Source: JAJEAD01 sp965221555 (lineage in GTDB: Bacteria > Pseudomonadota > Gammaproteobacteria > HK1). From it: a DNA stretch of 64,000 nt. The number at the start of each line of letters is the position of its first letter. Within the stretch, counting starts at the first letter, position 1. The DNA lies in contig OZ244895.1 of NCBI GenBank assembly GCA_965221555.1, positions 806,001-870,000 on the forward strand, given 5' to 3'. The notes beneath the pieces were generated by a model, which ran no database searches, was not told the origin of the DNA, and saw only the letters and a program-made list of their open reading frames with translations. The translations under genes were made by a program, and so were the position numbers. Positions 43,952 through 52,762 of this stretch are shown in pieces.

Positions 43952-45226
43952 CTACCAGAAGACATGCGGAACCGGGGTGATTTCCTCCACCCCGGTTCCG
44001 GTGATGATGAAGTTCGTCTCGAAGACCGCGGTTCCCGCCTCTTCGTCGGTGAAGAATGCCTCGACACTGGCGACCATGTTCTCTTCGAAGATGTCGTCGT
44101 CGCCGCACAAGCGGGGCTCGATGTAGGGGGCCTCCCACATGCAGCCGTTGCTGTGGCCGTAGTAGGGCCAGTTCGTCTTCAGCGCCTCGGAGTAATAACC
44201 TGTCTTGCGGGACAGCTCGTCGCCCAGCTCCCCGACCGCTTTCACCCGAGCTCCCGGCTTGATGGCCTCCATCAGGCGGTGCATGGTGTCGATCAGGCTC
44301 TCCACCAGTCGCTTCTGGGCCGCGCTGGGACTGCCGCCGCAGACCGCGGTGCGTCCCGGATCGAGCCAGTAGCCCTTGAGGATCGGCCCGTAGATGAAGC
44401 CGTGCACGATGTCGCCCGGCCGCGGCGCGATGGTCGAGAATCCGGTCAGGGGATCGCTTTCCAGGTACTGGCTCGTATCGCCGTGGGAGATCGCGATGCG
44501 ATGCCACGCCCCACCCCCCTCGAGAAGGATCGCTCCCGCGGCGGCCGCGGCGGCGGCTTCCGTCTTGCCGGCGATCAGCGCCTCCATCATCGCCGTCTCG
44601 GCGCGGGTAACCAGCTCGCCCGCCTCCCGGAACAGCTCGAGCTCGCGGTGACTCTTGACCCGGCGAACGTCGCGGATGAGATCGTCCGCGGGCACCCATT
44701 CGATCTCCGGAGTCCGGGTCTTCAACTGCTCCCAGTACTTCATGGGCAGGCAGTCGGTATTGACTATCGCCACGGGGCCCGTGACCCCCCTCTCCTTCAA
44801 CGCGTCGGCGACGCCCGCGACGGGGTCGTAGAGACCCCGGAAACGATCGGTGGCGATCGCCTCGAAGCGCGCCTCGGATTCGTCGGTGATTAGCTCCGGG
44901 GTTTCACCGGCGCGCAGAATGACCGCGCAGTAGGAGCGGCCGTTCCACAGTGCGGTGTCGGGCTCCTGCCCGGAGTGGGTGGAGAAGAAGTTCGTCAGGT
45001 AGAGCACGTCGCCCGCCCGCTCGTATACGCCCGAGGTCTTGCCCCAGACCACCGCCGTCTCGACGTTCTCGGTCTTCATGTGATCGTAGACGCGAGCCCA
45101 CCGCGTCTCGTATTCATCGAGGGGGAAGGGCCGGAATCTGCTCTGCTCTCCGAGCCGCGAGCGGCGCTGCTCCGAGGTCGATCTGAAGTGAAACTCAGCC
45201 CCGTTTCCGTTACTCGCGTTGTCCAT
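43952..45226 (-). CDS. M24 family (Xaa-Pro peptidase/creatinase-like) protein with incomplete metal site
   Basis: The 424-aa protein has the two-domain pita-bread fold of aminopeptidase P/creatinase. Ligand positions: the first Asp of the usual DxG is replaced (DIVHGFIYGPILKGYWLDPGR), the second Asp is present (LDPGR), the His in YYGHSNGCMWEAP, and both Glu residues (VASVEAFF, VFETNF) remain. Loss of the first ligand suggests a non-peptidase role, as in creatinase or ectoine-hydrolase-like members. The ATG at 45226 starts MDNASNGNGAEF. It is divergent from the M20 hydrolase gene and upstream of an amidase gene on the same strand. Confidence 0.8.
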   Translation of the reverse strand: MDNASNGNGAEFHFRSTSEQRRSRLGEQSRFRPFPLDEYETRWARVYDHMKTENVETAVVWGKTSGVYERAGDVLYLTNFFSTHSGQEPDTALWNGRSYCAVILRAGETPELITDESEARFEAIATDRFRGLYDPVAGVADALKERGVTGPVAIVNTDCLPMKYWEQLKTRTPEIEWVPADDLIRDVRRVKSHRELELFREAGELVTRAETAMMEALIAGKTEAAAAAAAGAILLEGGGAWHRIAISHGDTSQYLESDPLTGFSTIAPRPGDIVHGFIYGPILKGYWLDPGRTAVCGGSPSAAQKRLVESLIDTMHRLMEAIKPGARVKAVGELGDELSRKTGYYSEALKTNWPYYGHSNGCMWEAPYIEPRLCGDDDIFEENMVASVEAFFTDEEAGTAVFETNFIITGTGVEEITPVPHVFW

Positions 45227-45413
45227 GGATGCCGTTACTCGCTTCGGGTCGGTGGAATACGCGAACGATAAACGATCGAAGAAGTGATTTTGATAGCATC
45301 CGAAGCTCGAAGCTCCCGTAGACGCGAAGGGCGAGGATTCCAATTGGCGTGATGCCTTCCCGGGAATCCCCCAGCCCCCGCGTACGCGCAAGGCGAGACC
45401 ACGCAGAGCACAC

Positions 45414-46604
45414 ATGGCGCACGCATCGACACTCCAACCGACCCGGCGGCCGGATGCCGCGACGCTCGACATGATCCGCCGGCTGATCGCATTCGACACC
45501 GTGAGCGAGCGATCGAACCTCGCGCTCATCGAGTTCGTTGCCGGCTACCTCGACGATCTCGGGGTCGCCTCGGAACTCGTCTACGATGAGGGGCACGCAA
45601 AGGCGAACCTCTACGCGACCCTCGGTCCCGCGGATCGATCCGGCTTCGCGCTCTCGGGCCATACCGACGTGGTGCCGGTCGAAGGCCAGCCCTGGGACAG
45701 CGACCCCTTCGAGGTGCGGGAGACAGACGGGCGTCTCTACGGGCGGGGCACCTCCGACATGAAGAGCTTCATCGCGGTGTGTCTGGCCCTCGCGCCGGAA
45801 TTCCTCACCCGCGAGATCGCGACTCCGCTCCATCTGGTCTTCTCCTACGACGAGGAGGTCGGCTGCCTCGGGGTGCGCGGGCTGATCGACATTCTGCGCG
45901 ACCGCGAGGTGAAACCCCGTGCGGTGTTTATCGGCGAACCCACCGAAATGCGCGTGGTCCGCGCCCACAAGGGCAAGCTGAGCTACCGCGTTCACGTCGG
46001 CGGCCTGGAGGCCCACTCCGGCATGTCCCACCTCGGGGTCAACGCGGTGGAGGCGGCGGCGGAGGCGATCGCCTACCTCAAGGGGATGGCGAGGCGGCAT
46101 CGTGACGAGGGACCCTTCGACGACGCGCTGGTTCCGCCCTATACCACGGTGCATACCGGACTCGTCAGCGGCGGCACCCAGCTCAACATCGTGCCGCGGC
46201 ACTGCCACTTCGATTTCGAGTTCCGGCAGCTCCCCGACGGTGACCCAAGACCGATGTTCGATGCCTTCGCTCGCCACGTGCGCGAACACATAGAGCCCGA
46301 GATGCACCGGGTGGATCCCTCCACCGGGTTTCGCTACGAGCTGCTGTCGGAGGTGCCGGCGCTCAACGTCGACGAGGACTCGGAGGTGGTGCAGCTCGCC
46401 AAGGCCCTCACCGGCGCCAACGCGACCGGCAAGGTCAGCTTCGGCACCGAGGGCGGTCTCTTTCAGGAGAGCGGGATGCCCGCGGTCGTCTGCGGACCCG
46501 GCAGCATTGCGGTCGCCCACAAGGCGAACGAATACATCGAGCTAGAGCAGGTCGCGCTCTGCGAGACCTGGCTGCGCCGCCTCTTCCGCCACTGCTGGGC
46601 CTGA
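45414..46604 (+). CDS. argE: Acetylornithine deacetylase (M20 family)
   Basis: The 396-aa M20 metallohydrolase most resembles ArgE, which removes the acetyl group of N-acetylornithine in arginine synthesis. Zinc ligands and catalytic residues lie in LSGHTDVVPVEGQPW, YGRGTSDMKSF, VFSYDEEVGCLG and the terminal VAHKANEYIE; the dimerisation domain is central (AHSGMSHLGVNAVEAA). The start MAHASTLQPTRRPDAATLDMIRRLIAFDT agrees with the family. No arg genes are nearby, and hydrolases of amides and peptides surround it, so deacetylation of another N-acyl compound is possible. Confidence 0.85.
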   Translation: MAHASTLQPTRRPDAATLDMIRRLIAFDTVSERSNLALIEFVAGYLDDLGVASELVYDEGHAKANLYATLGPADRSGFALSGHTDVVPVEGQPWDSDPFEVRETDGRLYGRGTSDMKSFIAVCLALAPEFLTREIATPLHLVFSYDEEVGCLGVRGLIDILRDREVKPRAVFIGEPTEMRVVRAHKGKLSYRVHVGGLEAHSGMSHLGVNAVEAAAEAIAYLKGMARRHRDEGPFDDALVPPYTTVHTGLVSGGTQLNIVPRHCHFDFEFRQLPDGDPRPMFDAFARHVREHIEPEMHRVDPSTGFRYELLSEVPALNVDEDSEVVQLAKALTGANATGKVSFGTEGGLFQESGMPAVVCGPGSIAVAHKANEYIELEQVALCETWLRRLFRHCWA

Positions 46605-46675
46605 ACCGTGCCGTCCGCGGGACGGGGCGCTTGCCGGTCCGCGATCCCCCGCCGAATTCTTCGGCTGGCGGGCGC

Positions 46676-46705
46676 AGTTGAGAAATCGGTGAAGTTCGCG
46701 GGTTA
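46676..46705 (+). repeat. Terminal fragment of the intergenic MITE-like repeat
   Basis: GTTGAGAAATCGGTGAAGTT and GCGGGTTAG match the right terminal repeat of the family, as at 42243. About 30 bp only, between argE and the SDR gene. Confidence 0.5.
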
Positions 46706-46766
46706 GACCTCGGCCCGGGTTGCGGTGACAATCCGAAGCCTGGACGCGAGCGGTGCGCAAGCGGGT

Positions 46767-47549
46767 ATGGCGAGACACGATCTGCTGGCGGGGAGAAAGG
46801 CACTGGTGACCGGCGGAGGCCGGGGCATCGGCCTTGCCATCGTGCGGGCCTTCGTGCGCGAGGGGGCGCGGGTGGCGGTCACGGACATCGATCTCGCGGC
46901 CGCGCAGGCCGCGGCGGCGGAACACGGGAAGCGTGCCCGGGCGTTCCGGCTCGACGTCTGCGACGGCGCCGAAACCGAGCGGGTCTTCGACGCCGCGCTC
47001 GACTGGATGCGGGGGCTGGATCTGGTCGCCGCGAACGCCGGGGTCTCGACCATGAACCGGGTGACCGACTTGAGCGAGGAGGAGTGGGACTGCAACATGG
47101 CGGTCAACGCCAAGGGCGTGTTCCTGACCAACCGCGAGGCGGTGCGCCGCTTCCTCGCGTCCGAGACCAGGGGCGTCATCGTCAACACCGCGTCCCTCGC
47201 GGGAAAGATCGGGGCCCCCTTCCTCGCCCACTACGCCGCGAGCAAGTTCGCGGTGGTCGGCTTCACGCAGTCCCTGGCGAAAGAGGTCGGGGAACACGGC
47301 ATTCGCGTGAACGCGATCTGCCCCGGCTTCGTGCGCACTGCGATGCAGGAACGCGAGATCGTCTGGGAGGGCGAGCTGCGCGGGATGTCGCCCGAAGCGG
47401 TGCGCGAAGAGTATGTGTCGGCCACGCCGCTGGGACGCATCGAGGAACCGGAAGACATTGCCGAGATCGCCGTCTTCCTCGCGAGCGATCTGTCGCGCTT
47501 TCTGACCGGGGAGTCGATCAACGCGAGCGGCGGCGTGCTCATGGACTGA
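46767..47549 (+). CDS. Short-chain dehydrogenase/reductase
   Basis: The 260-aa classical SDR has the NAD(P)-binding TGGGRGIG near residue 15, an Asp after the second beta-strand (VTDIDLAAA, pointing to NAD+), LVAANAG, and the catalytic Ser-Tyr-Lys in NTASLAGKIGAPFLAHYAASKFAV. The ending GESINASGGVLMD is typical. The ATG at 46767 was preferred to a GTG at 46725. It leads a likely operon with a BtpA-family protein and an FGGY sugar kinase, so a polyol or sugar dehydrogenase is likely. Confidence 0.88.
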   Translation: MARHDLLAGRKALVTGGGRGIGLAIVRAFVREGARVAVTDIDLAAAQAAAAEHGKRARAFRLDVCDGAETERVFDAALDWMRGLDLVAANAGVSTMNRVTDLSEEEWDCNMAVNAKGVFLTNREAVRRFLASETRGVIVNTASLAGKIGAPFLAHYAASKFAVVGFTQSLAKEVGEHGIRVNAICPGFVRTAMQEREIVWEGELRGMSPEAVREEYVSATPLGRIEEPEDIAEIAVFLASDLSRFLTGESINASGGVLMD

Positions 47550-47570
47550 ATCGCGCGAGAGGGCGGTGAG

Positions 47571-48374
47571 ATGAGTTGGCTCGAAGATGTGATCGGCCGC
47601 GCCAAGCCGGTGATTGCGATGGCGCATCTGCCGCCTCTACCCGGGGCGCCTCTTTACGACGCGGGTGGAGGCATGGCCGCCATCATCGATTACGTCGGGC
47701 GCGATCTGGAGGCGCTCCAGAGCGGCGGAGTGGATGCCGTCATGTTCGGCAACGAAGGCGACCGTCCCTATCTGCTCGACGCTTCGCCGGAGAGCCTCGC
47801 GGCGATGGCGGCGGTGGTGGGAGCGCTCAAGGACGCGGTGAAGGTCCCCTTCGGCGTCAACTATCTCTGGGACCCGGTGGCGACGGTTGCGCTCGCGGTG
47901 GCGACCGGTGCGGCCTTCGCCCGGGAGATATTCACGGGGGTCTACGACTCCGACATGGGGCTGTGGCGGCCCAACGCCGCGAGAGCGGTGCGGATGCGTC
48001 ACGATCTCGGGCGTGACGACCTGAAGCTCCTGTTCAACGTGAATGCCGAGTTCGCCGCGCCGCTTGGGGCTCGCGCGATCGAATCCCGGGCCGCGAGCGC
48101 GGTCTTCTCGTCGCTGGCCGACGCGGTGCTCGTCTCGGGTCCGATGACCGGGCAGGCGGTCGATCAGTCCGACCTCGAGCGGGTGAAACGAGCGGTAGGC
48201 GACATACCGGTGCTCGCGAACACCGGCTGCAACGCCGACAACATCGCCGGGATCCTCGCGGTCGCGGACGGCTGCATCGTCGGCACCCACTTCAAGATCG
48301 ATGGCGACACCTGGAATCCGGTCGACAGATCCCGGGTCGAGGGTTTCATGGAAAGAGTCGAGGCGGCGCGCTGA
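47571..48374 (+). CDS. BtpA/SgcQ family TIM-barrel protein
   Basis: The 267-aa protein matches the BtpA family: KPVIAMAHLPPLPGAP at the start, AVMFGNEGDRPY, VPFGVNYLWDPVA, and VLANTGCNADNIAGILAVADGCIVGTHFK at the end. BtpA was named for photosystem I assembly in cyanobacteria, but SgcQ-like members lie in sugar-utilisation clusters of heterotrophs, as here. It sits between an SDR gene and the FGGY kinase gene (2 nt downstream), so it probably processes a sugar intermediate; the reaction is not known. Confidence 0.87.
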   Translation: MSWLEDVIGRAKPVIAMAHLPPLPGAPLYDAGGGMAAIIDYVGRDLEALQSGGVDAVMFGNEGDRPYLLDASPESLAAMAAVVGALKDAVKVPFGVNYLWDPVATVALAVATGAAFAREIFTGVYDSDMGLWRPNAARAVRMRHDLGRDDLKLLFNVNAEFAAPLGARAIESRAASAVFSSLADAVLVSGPMTGQAVDQSDLERVKRAVGDIPVLANTGCNADNIAGILAVADGCIVGTHFKIDGDTWNPVDRSRVEGFMERVEAAR

Positions 48375-48376
48375 AC

Positions 48377-49900
48377 ATGAGCCTGCTTCTCGGGCTCGAC
48401 ATCGGCACCACCTCGACCATCGGGATCCTGATCGACGTCGAGGGCGCGACGCTCGCGACCGCTTCGCGTCCCAGCGAGCTCCTTTCCCGGCACCCGAACT
48501 GGGCGGAGGAGGATCCTTCGAGGTGGTGGTCCAACGTCTGCGCCGTCATTCCGGAGCTGTTCGCGAAGGCCGGTGTCCGCGCCTCGGAGGTCGCCGCGGT
48601 CGGGGTGACCGGCATGGTTCCCACCACCATCCTTCTCGACAAGGACGGCCGGCCGCTGCGCAATTCCATCCAGCAGAACGACGCCCGGGCGGTACGGGAG
48701 ATCGAGGAGGTGAAGCACGCCGTCGATCCGGACGAGTTCTTCGCCCGCACCGGCGGCAGCATCAATCAGCAGAGCGTGGCGCCCAAGGTGCGCTGGCTTG
48801 CCCGGCACGAGCCGCAGTGCCTGTCTCGCGCCAGGGCCCTGCTCGGTTCCTACGACTACATCACCGCACGGCTCACCGGATCGCTCTCGGTGGAGCGGAA
48901 CTGGGCGCTGGAGGCGGGCTTCATGGATCTCCGCGAGGCCCGTCTGCACGAGGACCTGATCCGCCTGGGAGGCATCACGCCCGAGCTTCTGCCGCCGCTT
49001 CGCGCTTCGCATGAAGTGGCGGGCGAAGTGACGGCGCGGGCGGCGGCCGAGACCGGCCTTGCCCCCGGCACCGCGCTCGTCGCCGGCTGCGCCGACCACA
49101 TCGCTTCGGCCTTCGTGGCCGGCGCCTCCGAAGACGGCGACCTCGTCGTCAAGTTCGGCGGGGCGGGAGACATCATGCTTTCCTGTCGCGAAGCGGTGAC
49201 CGACCCGCGCATGTTCATCGACTTCCACATCGTTCCCGGGCTCCATTTCAGCAACGGCTGCATGGCCGCGAGCGGCAGCATGCTCAACTGGATCGCTCGC
49301 CACTTCGCCCGAGCCGAGTCGCAACAGGCCGAAGCGGTGGGCGAGAGAGTCCACGCGTTGCTCGACCGCCGGGCGGAGGAGGTTCCGCCGGGCGCGGGGG
49401 GAGTCGTGCTCCTGCCCTACTTCCTCGGCGAGAAGACCCCGCTCCACGACCCCCACGCCCGGGGCAGCGTGGTCGGCATGGGGCTCCACCACGACCTGTC
49501 TCACCTCTGGCGGGCGGCGCTCGAAGCGGTCGCCTACGGGTTCCGCCATCATGTGGACGTGTTCTCCGAGATGGGACTCGCCCCCCGCCGCGTGATCGCC
49601 TGCGACGGCGGCGCGGCGAGTGATGTCTGGCTCCAGATCACCGCCGATGTCCTCGAACAGCCGATCCAGCGCCTCATGCACCACCCGGGATCCTGTCTCG
49701 GCGCGGCCTTCGTCGCCGGCATGGGCACAGGGGTCATCGACGACTGGAGCGCCATCGGCCGATATGTCAGCCCGGACCGTGTCTTCGAGCCGGAGGTCTC
49801 CCGCCTCCCCGCCTACCGGGAGGCCTATGCGGTCTATCGCGACCTCTACCGGAGACTTCAGTCCCTCTATCCGCGCCTCGGCGAGCTGCCGGCGGGGTGA
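48377..49900 (+). CDS. FGGY family carbohydrate kinase (xylulokinase-like)
   Basis: The 507-aa kinase phosphorylates a sugar or polyol with ATP. The N-terminal phosphate loop LLLGLDIGTTSTIGILID, the Asn/Gln-rich substrate region IQQNDARAVREIEEV, and the second-domain FGGY signatures (KFGGAGDIMLSC and GGAASDVWLQITADVLEQPIQ) are present. It starts 2 nt after the BtpA-family gene and completes the SDR-BtpA-kinase operon, convergent with a carbohydrate ABC operon. The sugar is unknown. Confidence 0.9.
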   Translation: MSLLLGLDIGTTSTIGILIDVEGATLATASRPSELLSRHPNWAEEDPSRWWSNVCAVIPELFAKAGVRASEVAAVGVTGMVPTTILLDKDGRPLRNSIQQNDARAVREIEEVKHAVDPDEFFARTGGSINQQSVAPKVRWLARHEPQCLSRARALLGSYDYITARLTGSLSVERNWALEAGFMDLREARLHEDLIRLGGITPELLPPLRASHEVAGEVTARAAAETGLAPGTALVAGCADHIASAFVAGASEDGDLVVKFGGAGDIMLSCREAVTDPRMFIDFHIVPGLHFSNGCMAASGSMLNWIARHFARAESQQAEAVGERVHALLDRRAEEVPPGAGGVVLLPYFLGEKTPLHDPHARGSVVGMGLHHDLSHLWRAALEAVAYGFRHHVDVFSEMGLAPRRVIACDGGAASDVWLQITADVLEQPIQRLMHHPGSCLGAAFVAGMGTGVIDDWSAIGRYVSPDRVFEPEVSRLPAYREAYAVYRDLYRRLQSLYPRLGELPAG

Positions 49901-50081
49901 GAGAGGCGGGTGCGACCACGCCATCGAAAGCGAAGTCGAGGGGACCGGCCACCAGTTTGCCCGAGCGTGGCGCGGCGATTAACATAAAGCCACATAAAAG
50001 AGCGCCGCGCCGTACGCTACAATCCAAGAGGGCTTCGGCTCCGCGTACGGTTGCGGCAACTTCTCCCTCCGCCTCCCCCGG

Positions 50082-50696
50082 ATGCGAAGATACGCGGTAC
50101 TGATCGACGCGGGTTTCCTGAAGAGGAAGCTCGGCTCCCAACAGGACCCGCTCCGTGCCGAAACCGTGCGGGACTTCGTAGACAAGCTGCGCAAACATGA
50201 GGCCCTGCGGTGGGAGTACCTGCACCGGGCTTATTTCTACGACGCACCGCCGCTTCTATCGTCTGAGCGCAAACCACTCTCAGGCGAAACTGTGAAGTTT
50301 GCCGAGACGCCGACTGCCCGGAACAACCAGCGTCTACACGAGGAACTGCGCGAGATACCCTTCTTTGCGCTGCGCATGGGAGATCTTCGGTTTCAAGGCT
50401 GGACTCTCGATCCGCGCAAGCTGCCGCACGACCAGCATGAGACAACGATTACCTCGAAGGACTTGAGGCCCAACATTCATCAGAAGGGTGTCGATATGCG
50501 CATCGGGCTCGACATCGCGTCACTGACGTTGAAGAAGCAGGTGGATATCATCGTGCTCGTGACGGGTGATAGTGATTTTCTACCGGCGATGAGATTCGCC
50601 CGACGCGAGGGAGCGCAGCTCTTTCTCGTCCCATTGGGCCATCGTGTCGTGCCTGAGATGCATGAACATGCGGATCTGGTGCTGAAACTGGAGTGA
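50082..50696 (+). CDS. NYN domain (PIN-like) protein
   Basis: The 204-aa protein has the NYN nuclease-like fold with its acidic residues: Asp in YAVLIDAGFLK near residue 8, Asp residues in QKGVDMRIGLDIASL, and VLVTGDSDFLPAMRFARREG. NYN proteins are predicted ribonucleases, and some act in RNA turnover. It stands alone between the sugar kinase and the carbohydrate ABC operon, with which it is convergent. Codon use is somewhat less GC-biased than its neighbours. No partner gene is seen. Confidence 0.85.
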   Translation: MRRYAVLIDAGFLKRKLGSQQDPLRAETVRDFVDKLRKHEALRWEYLHRAYFYDAPPLLSSERKPLSGETVKFAETPTARNNQRLHEELREIPFFALRMGDLRFQGWTLDPRKLPHDQHETTITSKDLRPNIHQKGVDMRIGLDIASLTLKKQVDIIVLVTGDSDFLPAMRFARREGAQLFLVPLGHRVVPEMHEHADLVLKLE

Positions 50697-50731
50697 AGGT
50701 CGGTGGAGCCACTCCGGGTCCGGGCATCCTC

Positions 50732-51835
50732 TCAGCGCTCGTCCACTGCCTTTCCGTTTGCGGCATCGAAGAAGTGCGCCCGCTCCAGATCGGCGTAGAG
50801 GCGAAGTCCGCTTCCGACCGGGGCATTGAAGTCGCGGCCGAGGCGGGACGCGATCTCTTCCCCGCCCGGAAGCGCCGCGACCAGCACCACTTCTGGGCCG
50901 AGCGCCTCCACCGCTACCACTTCGACATCGAGGGGAGCGCACTCGTGTGGCACGGGCTCCGTGTACAGGTCTTCCGGCCGTATCCCGAAGGTGATGGCGG
51001 AGTCCCGGTAGGCGGCGAGTGAGGCTCGGCGTCGGGCGGATACCGGAATCCGGGCCGGGGAAAGGTCGATCTCCAGGCCTTGCGTCGCCTGCACCACCTT
51101 CGCGTCCAGCAGGTTCATCGGCGGACTCGCGAGGAATCCCGCGACGAAGGTATCCGCCGGGCGGCGGTAGACATCCAGCGGCGGGCCGGTCTGTACGACC
51201 CGTCCTTCGCGCATGATGCAGATGCGCTCGCCCATGGTCATCGCCTCGACCTGATCGTGGGTGACGTGCAGGATGGTGCGCCCGAGCTCCCGGTGTATCT
51301 TGATGAGTTCGGTGCGCATCGCCGAGCGCAGCTTCGCGTCCAGGTTGGAGAGGGGTTCGTCGAAGAGGAATGCCACCGGGTCGCGCACCAGCGCGCGCCC
51401 GAGCGCCACCCGCTGCTGCTGACCGCCGGAGAGCTCCCGGGGCCGGCGTGCGAGCAGCCCCTCGATCCCCAGCATCCTCGCGGTTGCGTCGATCCGGCGC
51501 GCGATGTCACCGGCGGCGACCCGGCGGAGCTTCAGCCCGAAGCCGAGGTTGCCGGCGACGCTCATGTGGGGATAGAGGGCGTAGTTCTGGAACACCACCG
51601 CGAGATCCCGATCCGCGGGGTCCACATCGTTCACGACGCGGTCATCGATCCGAATCTCGCCGGAACTCGATTCCTCCAGGCCCGCGATCATCCGCAGCGT
51701 GGTCGACTTGCCACAGCCCGAGGGCCCGAGCAGCACCATGAATTCGCCGTCCCGGATCTCGAGATCGATGTCGTCCACCGCGACGACGTCCTGTCCATAG
51801 ACCTTGGTGATGCCTTTGAGGCTGATTCGGGCCAC
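50732..51835 (-). CDS. Carbohydrate ABC transporter ATPase (UgpC/MalK type)
   Basis: The 367-aa ATPase of the CUT1 class has Walker A GPSGCGKST (residues 37-45), Q-loop VVFQNYALYPHMSV, signature LSGGQQQRVALGRAL, Walker B FLFDEPLSNLD and H-loop VTHDQVEAM. The last about 130 residues are TOBE/OB regulatory domains. It is the final gene of the operon, 9 nt after the MalF-type permease gene. One such ATPase can serve several transporters. Substrate unassigned. Confidence 0.92.
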   Translation of the reverse strand: MARISLKGITKVYGQDVVAVDDIDLEIRDGEFMVLLGPSGCGKSTTLRMIAGLEESSSGEIRIDDRVVNDVDPADRDLAVVFQNYALYPHMSVAGNLGFGLKLRRVAAGDIARRIDATARMLGIEGLLARRPRELSGGQQQRVALGRALVRDPVAFLFDEPLSNLDAKLRSAMRTELIKIHRELGRTILHVTHDQVEAMTMGERICIMREGRVVQTGPPLDVYRRPADTFVAGFLASPPMNLLDAKVVQATQGLEIDLSPARIPVSARRRASLAAYRDSAITFGIRPEDLYTEPVPHECAPLDVEVVAVEALGPEVVLVAALPGGEEIASRLGRDFNAPVGSGLRLYADLERAHFFDAANGKAVDER

Positions 51836-51844
51836 GGGGGATAC

Positions 51845-52735
51845 CTATCGCAGTGATCGCATGTAGCGGTAGAGGTAGGTGGTCAGCAGTAGGACGATTA
51901 CGAGCAGGCCCACCGACATCGCCGACGCGCGCCCGATGTCGAGGCCGAAGAAGGCCGAACGATAGATGAAATAGCTGATCAGATCGGTCGACGTTCCGGG
52001 GCCGCCCTTGGTCATTATGAAGATGATGTCGAAGGTCTTGATCGCGAAGATGAAGCGCAGCAGCAGGGCCACCATGATGACCGGGCGCATGAGCGGCAGC
52101 GTGATGTGCACGAAGCACCGGAATGCCGAAGCGCCATCCATCCGCGCCGCCTCGTAGGGCTCGCGGGGCAGGGCGGCGAGTCCCGCGAGCAGGAGGATCG
52201 CCATGAAGGACACCTGGTGCCAGATATCGACCAGCACCACGGTCCAGAACGCGACCCGGATGTCTCCCAGCCAGTTGACTTTCGAGATGCCGAAGAGACC
52301 GATGACGTAGTTGACGATCCCGAGCTCGGCGTGGAGCAGCATGCGCCACAGGAGCCCCACCACCACCGGGTTGATGAGCAGCGGAGCGAGCAGAACCAGG
52401 TAGTAGACGGTCTTGAATCGGTGGACCGCGTTGAGAGCGAGAGCCACGGAGAAACCGATGATGAATTCGATGACTACCGAGGCGAGTACGAACTTGAGCG
52501 TAACCCAGAGCGAAGCGCCGAGATATTCTTCTTCCAGCGCTTCGCGGTAGTTGTCCCCGCCGATGAAGTGGTCGTGGCGGGGATTGAGCAGTGTGTAGTC
52601 GTAGAAACTGGTGAACAGGGCGAAGATGAGGGGAAAAGTGATGACGAGCATGAGCGCGACGAGGCCCGGCGCCGTGAGCATGTACCCAAAGCGCCGGTCT
52701 CGCCGGGCCAAAGTGTGCGCATCAGCTCCCGTCAT
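51845..52735 (-). CDS. Carbohydrate ABC transporter permease (MalF/UgpA type)
   Basis: The 296-aa inner-membrane protein has six hydrophobic segments, a periplasmic loop after TM1 (YDYTLLNPRHDHFIGGDNY) and the EAA loop EAARMDGASAFRCFVHITLPLMRPV contacting the ATPase. It follows the binding-protein gene by 27 bp and precedes the ATPase gene by 9 bp. The C-terminal RYMRSLR is short and basic. Confidence 0.92.
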   Translation of the reverse strand: MTGADAHTLARRDRRFGYMLTAPGLVALMLVITFPLIFALFTSFYDYTLLNPRHDHFIGGDNYREALEEEYLGASLWVTLKFVLASVVIEFIIGFSVALALNAVHRFKTVYYLVLLAPLLINPVVVGLLWRMLLHAELGIVNYVIGLFGISKVNWLGDIRVAFWTVVLVDIWHQVSFMAILLLAGLAALPREPYEAARMDGASAFRCFVHITLPLMRPVIMVALLLRFIFAIKTFDIIFIMTKGGPGTSTDLISYFIYRSAFFGLDIGRASAMSVGLLVIVLLLTTYLYRYMRSLR

Positions 52736-52762
52736 CGGAACGAGGCCGAGCGTGCGGAACCC

